Positions 1-9,710 of a stretch of DNA of 64,000 bases are shown piece by piece (positions within the stretch are counted from its first letter, which is position 1; every line of letters begins with the position of its first letter). Made by a program: the position numbers and the translations under genes. The notes beneath the pieces were generated by a model, which saw nothing but the letters and a program-made list of their open reading frames with translations, made no database searches and was not told the DNA's origin. This stretch comes from Diplolepis rosae (taxonomy: Eukaryota > Arthropoda > Insecta > Hymenoptera > Diplolepididae): the NCBI GenBank assembly GCA_030998225.1, contig JAPYXD010000700.1, forward strand, positions 1,488,001 to 1,552,000, in the 5' to 3' direction.

Positions 1-1299
1 ATTAGAGGTTTCAGCAACAACCTTATTCATAGAAAAATTCGCCTTCAGCTAAGAAAATAATTTAACGCTATCTGTAGATTCGTGATTAGTTTTCTCAAGA
101 CCAAGAGTCAATTCACCAATCAAATATATCACCTATCCCAAATTCCCTGCTAAAGCATTTGTCTTAATTAAATCGATGCAAAACAGTGTGAAAATGCTTA
201 GAACTAAATTCGGTATAAATGAATAAAGACAGGTTGATATTGAACCATGTCGTCTCCGATTGAATCATTGCAAACCAGTTATTGGAACGGTTAGCACTGC
301 ATTCAGATTTGATGAATGTAGAACTATTTGATGTAAGATGTTATATTCGATTGAATCAGTGCAAACCTATTATTGGAACAGTTAGCACTAGATTTAGTGT
401 AAATTAAATAAAGAAATATTGATATTAAAATGTGTGTAAATTAAATAAAGAAATATTGATTTTAAAATGTTTGTTCAATTGATTTAGTGCAAACCAATTA
501 TTGGCACGGTTAGCACTAAATTCTGTATAAACGAATAAGGAAATGGAAAAAGTTCAGATTTAACTTAAAATTTGTATTGTTTTTAACTTAGAATTTGGAG
601 AATAAAACCTTTAAGTTAGAAAGGACAATTAAATAATCTTTACTTACTTGTGAATTTATATTTTTATTGATTGGACGAAAAAGTACAGTGCGTTGCCTTC
701 GAAATTCTTGAATTTGTTTAAGTAACTGTCAGCTGACAGTTTTACAAAATTGAACTAAAACTTGCAGGATTTAACGAGGGACGAGAGTCCAACTCGAACT
801 GACTTTCCATGAAAATTGTCGCCGTATTTATATGGTTTTTTCACCATAAGTAAGACGAAGTGAGTATGAGGATGTAGACTTTGATCCAGGTGACCCCATA
901 ATCACTTCCCCTTTTCCAAATTTAAATCTAGTTTGATTTTCTATTCTTTCGATTTCCTGTTTGTTAAGTTCTATTTTATTTTTAACTTAAGTATTTAGAA
1001 GGAAATTCTAAAATCCGTAGTTATTCTAAATGCAGTGCCTTGAGTTTGGGAAAGCGATCCTTCCTGTATATTTTACATTTATTGCTCTCTGCACTCCAGG
1101 TCAGTTGCATACTGCTATAATGCTCATTTCCTGTATATACTGGATTAGAATTTTCCCACGAATTACTATTTTCTATTTGCTACTTAAAAATAAAAATAAA
1201 AATGAAATATCTAAGATTTATGTAGGATGTAACAAATCGCTGTTTAAATTTCCTATTCCACACAAATATTAATAACTTAAACTTATGCAGGATGTAACA
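1..1299 (-). repeat. E1 3' LTR (left copy)
   Basis: This matches 9395-9710 plus 22496-23992 almost throughout and ends in GATGTAACA, the same end as the right copy at 23992. It is about 0.5 kb shorter than the right copy because it carries fewer units of the internal hairpin repeat. The short plus-strand open frame at 1030-1272 recurs at 23723-23965 and is only LTR sequence. Confidence 0.93.
176..517. repeat. Hairpin-bearing tandem repeat in E1 LTR (about 3 units)
   Basis: Copies of GTGCAAACC, then a 10-12 nt spacer around TTATTGG, then GGTTAGCAC, lie near 270, 358 and 487, with a decayed one near 178. The two 9-nt arms are inverted repeats with one mismatch, so each unit can form a short hairpin. 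Confidence 0.8.
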
Positions 1300-1313
1300 C
1301 CCCCCTCCTAAAA
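1300..1313 (-). promoter_or_regulatory. Polypurine tract of E1
   Basis: On the minus strand the bases immediately before the 3' LTR read TTTTAGGAGGGGGG, a typical plus-strand priming tract. Its position directly against the TGTTAC start of the LTR supports the call. Confidence 0.8.
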
Positions 1314-1423
1314 CGCTTACTAGTAATTTTTGAATTCTAGTGAGCGTGCGCTGCGTTGATTGAAGTTCCTCGTATCCTGCATGTGCTGTATGCTACACGT
1401 TGTTCATCAGAGGTTCGTGTACC

Positions 1424-3409
1424 TCAAGGTGTATATGTGAAGAACTTCCTTTTAGCCTTTTCTTCTGATTCTTGTGTACTAGTTGACACGTCACATTCCT
1501 CCGTTTTTGAAATTGTGCTGTAGAGAGGTTGACTTTGGTCTTCTGCTTGAACTGATTCAACCTTGTGTTGGACGTTATTTGACTTGGTTGGTCCTTGGTC
1601 AGTGGATGTTTTACCCAGCATAGTGAAACATTGCGTCAGTGAGCTTAGAATGGCTTCGAACATGTGTATGGACCACCCATAAATGCGATGTAATAGAAAA
1701 CCGTTTATGATGACTTCTATTACCATCTTGATCGCTTGGAATATTAATAATATTGCTATGACTCCTGCACTGGACGTCCCAAATGTCATAAATTTCTCCC
1801 ACAACCTGTCCCAGGTTGATTCTATTAACTTCTCCATAGTATCTTCATTCATCAGCTTCATTAGAGTTCCATTATGGTCAGCTACAGTATGTCCATGCAT
1901 CTCTCGAGCTACGTCGTTCAATAAGGAAGACTTTTCAACAGGAAACATAATCCTATCTCGCAGTTCTTCTAGGTCTTTCTCTGTGTAAATCACACTCGTG
2001 GCTAAAGATGCTGGGCTGATGTATTCCCAAGTTGCTTGGGCCGAGGGTTGTATTGTGATGGGTTCTACCCCTTCAGTTGGTTTAGGTAGTAATTTATACC
2101 AACTACCTTCAACTAGGTAATACGAAGGTAAGATCGTATTACAAGGGACCTTTGTGCCTCTTGCTTTAATTATGTGTGTTCTGGGTGTCAAGAAGTAAGT
2201 TGAATTTCCTTTCATCACCTTGAGTTCTGCGTAGCACTCATCTCCATGTTGAACCATAACCTCAACTGGTATACATTTTATTACGTGGACCACTTCTCCT
2301 GCGGTTACTGCCATATATCCAGGTCTCTTCATCAAATTGTAGGCGAACTCATCCGGTGCCTGTGTAGCAATAGCTAGTGCATTCTTTAGTGTTTCTCTTT
2401 CTAGGTTACATCGTTGTAGTAGAACGTCTCTATACAAGTTTCTAATCTGCGTTTTAATATGCTTCTCTACATATATGAACTTTGAATTTACATAGGCAAA
2501 TAAATCTAGGTTGTCTACAGCTAATTTGTAATTGCCTGCAAATGATTCCCACTTAACAGTCTCAAAAATACCTAACTTAGGATGTTCAGTGCGAAAAACA
2601 GTATATCCGCAAACGCTATCCGCCGATTTTATCATTAGATCGAAGGTTATGTCATCTGTTGCCAACGAGTATACAGTCTGGACATGATTACGAACTAAAT
2701 CATTAATTTTATTTGCATATCCTTCATATAAAATGCTATACTTGTAAAATTTACAGTTACATACAGGAATGGGATTCCAAAATGTATACCCACCTTCTAC
2801 GTCCATGCCAGTTGCGTCTGATAAGGTGCAAGGTGTACCGGAGCGTAATTGTATCAGATTATTGGTTAAATCTACTTTAGCTTTTTGCTCTTGCAGGGTT
2901 ACCTTTATTGTTCCTTGAACTACTACCGCTTCCCAATCTCCATAAGGATCTGAATATGAAGCTCCGTTACACCTACCTCCGTTATCTAGATATCCTGCGA
3001 AAAGCATGGGGCGCATTGTAGTACTATTTATTTTGACACTGCTGATAATATGATTGCCGAATCTAAGTATTCCAGTGGTATAAAATTGTCTACAAGTTTC
3101 CTTGCTTATGTCATACAAATACTCATGTTCTCCATGTTTTACAATTGAGATGTGTGAATACATTCCACAATAGAAAACCGTACGATGAACTTCAAGCTTA
3201 CATTGAATAGCCTGAGTTTCTACAAATTCATTTACTTGTAATAATTGTACATATTTCCTTGATACATTAAGTGTATTCGAAGGCATTTGCCATGGCCCTA
3301 CACCTAACAACGATATTGTTGTTATATTCAATGATCGCGATCCGCAGTCATACCCAATTAGTGCTGTTGTGGCTTCAAACAGCAAGACCAAAGATAAGAT
3401 TGCGAACAT
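1424..3409 (-). CDS. env: Envelope-type glycoprotein of E1 (661 aa)
   Basis: Likely a class of viral fusion/attachment glycoprotein captured by a Gypsy element. Residues 1-17 form a hydrophobic signal peptide. The mature N-terminus has a D-C-G motif followed by N-I-T-T-I-S-L-L. Several N-x-S/T sites follow (N28, N48 and others) and cysteines are spread through the ectodomain. A strong membrane span lies near residues 548-573, followed by an amphipathic stretch and a hydrophilic tail of about 60 residues. No furin-type cleavage site plus F-like fusion peptide is seen, so it does not look like the baculovirus-F type env of insect errantiviruses. The N-terminal pattern recalls glycoproteins of chuvirus-like negative-strand viruses, but that is from memory of the family, not a search. 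The frame is intact. A splice acceptor abuts the ATG. Decayed relatives lie at 44950-45440 and 58180-58375. Confidence 0.75.
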   Translation of the reverse strand: MFAILSLVLLFEATTALIGYDCGSRSLNITTISLLGVGPWQMPSNTLNVSRKYVQLLQVNEFVETQAIQCKLEVHRTVFYCGMYSHISIVKHGEHEYLYDISKETCRQFYTTGILRFGNHIISSVKINSTTMRPMLFAGYLDNGGRCNGASYSDPYGDWEAVVVQGTIKVTLQEQKAKVDLTNNLIQLRSGTPCTLSDATGMDVEGGYTFWNPIPVCNCKFYKYSILYEGYANKINDLVRNHVQTVYSLATDDITFDLMIKSADSVCGYTVFRTEHPKLGIFETVKWESFAGNYKLAVDNLDLFAYVNSKFIYVEKHIKTQIRNLYRDVLLQRCNLERETLKNALAIATQAPDEFAYNLMKRPGYMAVTAGEVVHVIKCIPVEVMVQHGDECYAELKVMKGNSTYFLTPRTHIIKARGTKVPCNTILPSYYLVEGSWYKLLPKPTEGVEPITIQPSAQATWEYISPASLATSVIYTEKDLEELRDRIMFPVEKSSLLNDVAREMHGHTVADHNGTLMKLMNEDTMEKLIESTWDRLWEKFMTFGTSSAGVIAILLIFQAIKMVIEVIINGFLLHRIYGWSIHMFEAILSSLTQCFTMLGKTSTDQGPTKSNNVQHKVESVQAEDQSQPLYSTISKTEECDVSTSTQESEEKAKRKFFTYTP

Positions 3410-3424
3410 CTGTAATCAGAACAT
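3410..3424 (-). promoter_or_regulatory. Probable splice acceptor for env mRNA
   Basis: On the minus strand the bases just upstream of the env ATG read TTCTGATTACAG, ending in AG directly at the start codon. Retroviral and errantiviral env genes are normally made from a spliced mRNA, so this fits. The donor was not identified. Confidence 0.55.
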
Positions 3425-3436
3425 GAATATAGTTAT

Positions 3437-5629
3437 TCATCTTCTGAGCAATCCCTTTTTGTTTTTAATTTTTCCCAATGACTCTGGAGTTTCTCCTCGT
3501 ACACATAATCCGAAAATATACTTTCCGTTACTCCTTTTGGATTCGTTGATACTACCTATTCGTAACGTTTGTTTACGTGGAATTTTATTTGCTTCTATTA
3601 ACCATCGACTACCTTCATCGCAAGGACTTCCATCGCTAGCTACAATATATACGATATTGTCTTTACGGAATTGTAATAATTCCTTAGTTTCGACCAGATT
3701 TCGAGAATACGGAGTCTGTATCGAAATTTCTGCTTCTGATTGATGATTACTCCCGCTCGTCGACCTTTTCCTTAACTCCTGCGGGTTGCCAATTTCTTTG
3801 TCTGCTACCTCTTGTCTTGAAATTGCATTCTGGTTAACCTCGGTATCTGTAGAGGATAGTTCAGAGCCTGTGGTTTTGATATCAATGTCCAATCCCTTGA
3901 GGCTCGTTCGATTTTCACTGGGTTCATCATTGGTGGGACTAGTTTGATAATTTTTTAAAACTTTCTTCTTCTCAGGTAACCTCGCTTCCGCTTCATAATC
4001 GCTCTCAATATCGCTCTCGGCGTAATTGATCACTTTGTTCTGATTTCGTTTTGTTGTTCGTGCTTGCATTTTGGTTGGGATGACCCTTTTGGACTTTGGT
4101 TCCTCTGTTTGGGCGTTTGTTTCCTTTACACTACTTTTCATCAAGGCTTGCCTACGAGTTATCACGTTAATTTGTTTATACTCAACTGGGTTTCTTGAAA
4201 GGGCATCTGCGTTAGCATTCATTCTCCCAGGCTTATATATAATTTCATAATCATACTCAGATAACTTGAACCGCCATTTTTGTACTCTGGTATTTATATC
4301 AGCTGTTTTAAACCATATTAGGGGTTGGTGATCCGTGACTATCGTAAATTTCCTACCGAATACGTAAGGCCGAAATGTCCGTACTGCATGTATTACTGCT
4401 AGTGCTTCCTTTTCATAAGTATCGTATTTTAGTTCTGGTCCTCTTAATACTCGTGATGTATAGGCCACAGGCAGGTCGCTTCCAATTTTTCCCTGCGATA
4501 GAATCCCGCCGACAGCATAGCCAGACGCATCAGTTGTTATTAAAAATGGTTTGCTCATGTCTGGAGATTGTAATAAAGGCGCAGTACACAGAGCTTCTTT
4601 CAATTTCGTGAATGCTTTTTCCGCATCTTCGAACCAATAAAAGGTTTCATTTTTCTGTAATAATTTGGTTAGTGGCTTAGCAATCCTAGCGAAATCTTTT
4701 ATAAAACGCCAATAATATCCTGCCAATCCTAGGAACTGTCTAACTCCCTTCACATTCTTAAGTCTGGGGAATTCTTTAACTGCTTCTATTTTCTTAGGAT
4801 CGGAGTTAAGTCCTTTAGCGCTAATAATGTGCCCTAAATATGTGCCTTCTCGTCGTAATAATTCACATTTCTTTGGTTCTAGCTTCCAGCTAGCTCTACG
4901 TAGTCGATTCATTACCTCGTCAAATATTCTTCCATGTTCTTGAAGAGTTTTAGCGTAAATGACAATGTCGTCCATGTGTACAAATATGCCTTTTCCTATC
5001 ATTCCACCAAGAGTTATGTTCATTGATCTTTGATATTCTGGTGCTGCATTACGGAGACCAAAAGGCATCCTTACAAATTCGAAATGTCCACTAGGAGTCG
5101 AAAATGCTGTTTTGTGAGCATCAGCCTCGTCCAAGGCAATTTGATGAAAACCCGAAACACAATCTATCACTGTAAAGTATTGTGCATTACCCACTTTATC
5201 AAAAATATCGGTAATGTTAGGGAGCGGGTATGCCATAGGGATGGTTTTTTCGTTTAGCGGTCGAAAGTCTAATACTACACGCCATCTGGGTTTGCCGCTT
5301 TGGTCTGGTTTTTTGGGGACTACCCATAGGCTGGTATTGTAAGGTGACCTTGACGGCCTTATAATTCCTTTCTCTAATAGTTCGTTTACCTGTTTTTCTA
5401 CTTCTTCCCTCAAACTGTGAGGAAGTCGATATTGCTTAGTATTGACTGGGTAGTCATCAATAGTGAGAATTCGATGTTTACTCACGTTGGTACAAGATAA
5501 TTCGTCGCCTTCTAATTGAAATCTATCCGAATGTTTCTCAATTAGTTTATTCATCTGTTCTCGTTCCACTTCACTTAAATGGTCTAGTTCTAACAATTTG
5601 TTCAACTTCTCGAGACGAGTTTCATCCAT
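3437..5629 (-). CDS. pol: E1 Pol: reverse transcriptase and RNase H, no integrase (730 aa)
   Basis: Gypsy-type RT spans about residues 50-310. The first catalytic Asp is D156 (motif A, T-V-I-D) and the catalytic pair is D220-D221 in F-V-H-M-D-D. RNase H follows at about 363-480, with D367 in T-T-D-A-S, a Glu near 406-408, D433 in V-T-D-H and D475 in A-D-A-L-S-R. All these catalytic residues are present. Residues 480-650 are a polar linker, and the last 80 residues form a short conserved-looking block that also occurs in E4 at about 56500. In E4 that block is followed by integrase. Here the frame stops and env begins 27 nt later, so integrase has been lost or never sat here. The frame is open upstream of the ATG and lies +1 relative to the protease frame, so a frameshift product is possible. 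Confidence 0.9.
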   Translation of the reverse strand: MDETRLEKLNKLLELDHLSEVEREQMNKLIEKHSDRFQLEGDELSCTNVSKHRILTIDDYPVNTKQYRLPHSLREEVEKQVNELLEKGIIRPSRSPYNTSLWVVPKKPDQSGKPRWRVVLDFRPLNEKTIPMAYPLPNITDIFDKVGNAQYFTVIDCVSGFHQIALDEADAHKTAFSTPSGHFEFVRMPFGLRNAAPEYQRSMNITLGGMIGKGIFVHMDDIVIYAKTLQEHGRIFDEVMNRLRRASWKLEPKKCELLRREGTYLGHIISAKGLNSDPKKIEAVKEFPRLKNVKGVRQFLGLAGYYWRFIKDFARIAKPLTKLLQKNETFYWFEDAEKAFTKLKEALCTAPLLQSPDMSKPFLITTDASGYAVGGILSQGKIGSDLPVAYTSRVLRGPELKYDTYEKEALAVIHAVRTFRPYVFGRKFTIVTDHQPLIWFKTADINTRVQKWRFKLSEYDYEIIYKPGRMNANADALSRNPVEYKQINVITRRQALMKSSVKETNAQTEEPKSKRVIPTKMQARTTKRNQNKVINYAESDIESDYEAEARLPEKKKVLKNYQTSPTNDEPSENRTSLKGLDIDIKTTGSELSSTDTEVNQNAISRQEVADKEIGNPQELRKRSTSGSNHQSEAEISIQTPYSRNLVETKELLQFRKDNIVYIVASDGSPCDEGSRWLIEANKIPRKQTLRIGSINESKRSNGKYIFGLCVRGETPESLGKIKNKKGLLRR

Positions 5630-5648
5630 GACGCCGTTTCCAGAATTA

Positions 5649-6735
5649 TTATCCTTGTTGTATATTGAAAATATTCTGAGATGATCTACACCAATTAGGT
5701 AGATATTGATTCGCTAAACTAATGTAAGCTTCCCAAATATCACTGCCACCGTTATCTGACCCATTATTTTGATATTCGTTTATTTGATTTGATCCGTTTG
5801 AAACGTTGCTTATTTCTAATTCCGTTAAAAATACTTCTGTTTCAGAGATACATATGTCTTTGTACTCGACTGGTTTCCTAACCTTAAATATTGGTCGCTT
5901 TTCACCGACCTTTATGAATTTCTGCTCAAAATCTAACAAAGCGTGTGAATTTTCAAGGTATTCGACATCCAATAATCCTTCACAAGGGATTGGAAAGTCT
6001 TCTGAAACTATCTGAAAATTTGTCCGATGACCAAATATTGTAATCTCTGCTGAACCTAAAGTTTGAATCACGTCTTCGCCGATCCCTTTTAAATATACAA
6101 TTTTATTAATATCTATCTCACAATCTGCCGGTAGGGACCCTATTTTGATCAAATTCCCTTCTGACCCTGTATCTATTAAAAATTGTCCAATATATTTCAA
6201 TTCGCGATTCAAAACATCTATTAATGGTAATGTCTGTTCGCTTAGAAGTTGGTTGACACTGAATATCCTATCAGTGTTGCTATGTTTCCGATATCCTTTA
6301 TTTTGCTTAAATGGTATCTTTTGGTTGCTAAAGTATACATTTTTATTGGCAAAGTCTATGATCACCTTGTTCTTGTTAACAAACTCTACTCCCAAAATGC
6401 CATTATAAGGGATCTGTATTGAGTCCTGAATAACATGAAATTTGATCAACTGGTTGAACAATTTTATATTTACTGTTCCAGTTGTAATAAACGGATCATC
6501 CGAAATTCCCTTTATCCATATTCATTCGTTATGATTTACTTTAACACCATGTGGCAGAGCATCTGATTTTATTACGTTTCCTTGTGATACAGAATCTATC
6601 ATCAAATCTATTTTTCCCTCAATGTAGGGATACCTAAAAGATACAAACGGAATTAACACGTACATCTTATTCATTCTAATGGTAAAAGTTCGCAGTCCTG
6701 ATTTTCTGTCTGACGAAAGTTTGTTGAGCGCATTT
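5649..6735 (-). pseudogene. E1 tandem retropepsin (two protease domains)
   Basis: This reading frame holds two homologous aspartic protease domains in a row. The second has the active site F-L-I-D-T-G-S (about 6160-6180) and ends with I-P-C-E-G-L-L-D. The first, about 6660-6330, has L-M-I-D-S-V-S at the matching place and I-P-Y-N-G-I-L-G at its end, so its D-T-G has become D-S-V. One in-frame TGA at 6523-6525 breaks the first domain; the rest is open. After the second domain come about 60 polar residues rich in Asn and Ser. The same double arrangement occurs in E3 (47600-48420). Retropepsins normally act as homodimers of single domains, so a fused pair could act as a single-chain two-lobed enzyme. 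That last point is inference. Confidence 0.8.
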
Positions 6736-6762
6736 GGCGTTGCGGAATCTCCGTTTCTGCGC

Positions 6763-7927
6763 TCATACTCGGGAGATCTTGTCTGTTTCCCGCCCGTGAC
6801 AATAGTTACAATTTTTATTCGTGTTTATTCGACATGTAGCAGCTGTATGTCCAATCCTCTTACAAACTTGACAGCTTAAATGTGATCTGGCCTCCATTTG
6901 AGGGTTGGACCTGCCCGCTGCGAGTCTCGATTGGAAACACCGACTCGCGATGTGTCCTACCTTACCGCATATTTGACAGTTGTCTATTCCAGTGCCTTGA
7001 GATCGACACAGCCTTGCAGAATGTCCTTGTTTTCCGCTTACCTGACATATCATCTGCATTAAATATTTGGGATACATATGTTCCCTGTTTCACTCCCTTA
7101 TGTTGAGAAGAGTCTTTAAATTTACCTCTACCTCTTCTTAATGCCTTCCTGGCTTGTACTAACCTTTCCGCCTTAATTGCGTTTTCAACAATATGCTGCA
7201 TGTCTTCAGCATTTTCTATCCTTTGTTCAATTTCAGTTTTTAAACCCCGCTTGAAACACTCTACTGAATTACTTTCAATCGATGCCTTGAATCGTGCTTC
7301 GATAATTCCGGTATTAACCCTTTGCGTCTCAATAATACGCCTACCCAGATCGCGAATTCTATTTACAAATGAAATTACTGTCTCGTTATCCCTTTGATAT
7401 TCATTTCTCATTTCCCCTAAAAGTTGGTGTACCGTTTTTGCAGGTGCGTAAATTGCTTTGATGAAGTCTTTTAGTTCTCCTATTGTTGCGAATGCCTGAC
7501 CATAAATAGCCTCGCGTGCTTCGCCGGTCAATTTCGACCTGATTAGTTTTGCCAAATTTGGCTCGTTTTCGTCTGTTATCATTTCCTTGGCTTCGTCGCA
7601 TCCTTCTAAAAATACGCTTAATGGTATATTTTCTCCGTTGAACTCTGGAACCACGGTTAAAACGTCTTTCAATGGTATCGCTTCAACTGCCATCGTTGAT
7701 CTGCTACTCCCTGGTAACGATTTATCTAGGGTTTTGTCTAGAGCTTTAGCCCTTGGTTCAGGTTTCAAATTAATTTTTGGTTCAGTTTTAGTTCCTTTGC
7801 CAGATTCTTCTTCTGAATCGCTGCGAGGAATCGATCTAGTTGACATGAAAGGATCGAATGCCTCAATTTCCCTCCTAAGTTCCTCGTTGCCTTTTGATAA
7901 ATTCCGAGTTATTCTCGAATTATTCAT
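6763..7927 (-). pseudogene. gag: E1 Gag (capsid plus zinc knuckles), one frameshift
   Basis: The first part (7927 down to about 7045) is an open Gag frame of about 300 residues. It has an acidic, basic-spotted N-terminus and then a capsid-like region containing F-N-G-E-N-I-P-L, L-T-G-E-A-R-E-A-I and V-N-R-I-R-D-L-G. A frame change near 7045 moves the nucleocapsid into a second frame that ends at 6763. That part has one good C-x2-C-x4-H-x4-C knuckle (C-Q-I-C-G-K-V-G-H), a second good one (C-Q-V-C-K-R-I-G-H), and a first knuckle whose second Cys is Ser. A fourth begins C-N-Y-C but is cut short. The capsid part aligns by eye with remnants at 25690-26010 and 49053-49390. Confidence 0.85.
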
Positions 7928-8115
7928 TAATTGATTTTATTTGACTGAATTTAAAAAAAATATATTTTTTTTGAGAAAATTAATCAATAAAGATAGAACT
8001 AGTATTACTTTATTTAATATAGGTGAATTCAGGTAGATAACACTATAAATTAATTAGACGCAAAATTGAATTTATTCTTATTTATCTTATTTTATTTATT
8101 TATTTGTCTTACAGC

Positions 8116-8811
8116 TCAATCGGAGATGTCTGATTCTCCGAATAGGTCCCTGAGTTTGCTTCTTAATTCTATTTCTTTCCTACTCCTAGGTTTTTTCTCT
8201 AATTGAGATACGCGATGTACATAAATATAATTTTGTTCAAAACAGTTGTTACAAAAATTACCCTTTGGTCTTATTGCACACGTCGCACAAACTAAAATTG
8301 GGCGTGAATCTAAAGTTGAATTTTGTACCCTTCGACCGGGGTTGAAATGTACCCGTTGACGCTTAGGAAGTGTCCCTAAATTAACAGATTTTCCAATAGT
8401 CGGCGGAGGATCATTACAAAATATTTCCTCGTCCGATCGAGGAGAAGTAACTAGGCATATTAACGGTGGCCTATAAACAGTTCTTAACTCCACCACTTCA
8501 GGTAAAGTTTATTGAGAAATCCTTATTTGTTCTCCTAAATCTTCTATCTTATATTTCATTAAGACCACCTCGTTAATAATAATTTTCGGTCTTCTTTTGG
8601 TTTTGCCCCGCCGCTCCTTACAGGGAGGACAGCTGGTGACGTCTCTGAACGTTGCTATTAAGTTGAGTCCTTCCCTGTCAAATTCTTCTTGCAACTGCTG
8701 TGTCCGCCTCCTAAGTCTTTCACGAGTCTTTTTATTATATTTTCTCTTTTCATTTTGGGTCTTAATACCAAAATCTTGTCTCTCCACTGAAAATAAAACA
8801 AGCTTTGTCAA
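8116..8811 (-). pseudogene. E1 accessory ORF with Cys pairs, one internal stop
   Basis: Two stretches in the same frame (8811-8512 and 8508-8116) are separated only by one TAA at 8509-8511, so I treat them as one product of about 230 residues. No ATG opens it. A pyrimidine-rich tract ending in TTTTATTTTCAG lies near 8780, so it may be entered by splicing. The first half is very basic (R-R-R, K-R-R-P-K) with C-P-P-C. The second half has C-A-T-C followed by C-N-N-C eight residues later, which suggests metal binding. It ends in a charged region. I do not recognise a family. It lies between the 5' LTR and gag, where retroviral elements rarely carry genes. Confidence 0.5.
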
Positions 8812-8819
8812 AAATTGTA

Positions 8820-9122
8820 TTAAACCTTCAAGTTACGCAATGAGGTTAAGATTTCTTCTTGAAATTCTATGAAACGTGCGTAATTTTCATTCAATTCGGT
8901 GATTTGTTTATTTAATTTTTCATTTTCCTCTTTAATTTTCTGATTGTCTTTTTCCAATTACTTCAAACCCCTTTCAAGTTTCTGAAAATTACTGCATAAA
9001 TACGCTACAGTGGACCAGCGATCCTCATCTAAATCTTCTAATTCCGAATTCCTTTCTACAGCCTTTCTTAAATTCTTGAAAATAATTACTTCCGAAATCG
9101 ACACCTCTAAATTGCTCAACAT
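8820..9122 (-). pseudogene. E1 small coiled-coil ORF, one internal stop
   Basis: This frame starts with ATG at 9122 and runs to a TAA at 8820-8822, with one internal TAA at 8958-8960. The region after the internal stop is a strong heptad-like coil (L-E-K-D-N-Q-K-I-K-E-E-N-E-K-L-N). The part before it is acidic with E-L-E-D-L-D-E-D. Another open frame (9025-9321) overlaps in a different phase and cannot be excluded as the real one. The function is unknown. It is the most upstream coding-like stretch in E1 and lies just after the 5' LTR. Confidence 0.4.
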
Positions 9123-9394
9123 AATATCGGATTGTAATTACGTTTGCCCATTTGGGTACTTCGTACATCCGACAGACTTGATGACCTGATCTACGACTAT
9201 AGGAATATTCGAAAAACACCTTATGAAATATAAGATGATGCTTGGTACTCTCTAAATGACTATTACGGCTATCCCCCCGGGGCCTCCAAAAATATTCCTT
9301 GTTACGTCCGAAAACGCTCAAACGTACATCATGTGAAATGATGTTCGCTTTTAGGTCAACGCCCGCGCGCTATAACCTAGGGAACGACCTAGCG
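9123..9394 (-). other. E1 leader between 5' LTR and first ORF
   Basis: This short leader holds the start of an alternative open frame (to 9321). Next to the LTR is a GC-rich imperfect palindrome around CCTAGG. I cannot match the LTR-adjacent bases to a common tRNA 3' end. Confidence 0.4.
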
Positions 9395-9710
9395 TGATTA
9401 GAGGTTTCAGCAACAACCTTATTCATAGAAAAATTCGCCTTCAGCTAAGAAAATAATTTATCGCTATCTGTAGATTCGTGATTAGTTTTCTCAAGACCAA
9501 GAATCAATTCACCAATCAAATATATCACCTATCCCAAATGCCCTGCTAAAGCATTTGTTTTAATTAAATCGATGCAAAACAATGTGTGAACATGCTTAGC
9601 ACTAAATTCGGTAAAAATGAATAAAGAAAGGTTGATATTGAACCATGTCGTCTCCGATTGAATCAGTGCACACCAATATTGGAACGGTTAGCACTAAATT
9701 CTGTATAAAC
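9395..9710 (-). repeat. E1 5' LTR, distal part (before G2)
   Basis: This repeats the left LTR from TGATTAGAGG onward. It stops after CTGTATAAAC, where G2 begins, and continues at 22496. It contains one good hairpin repeat unit near 9667 and one decayed copy near 9580. Confidence 0.92.

Noticed and set aside
1030..1272. 80-codon open frame, repeated at 23723-23965
   Set aside because: Part of the E1 LTR in both copies, antisense to the element; no protein features beyond hydrophobic AT-rich translation.
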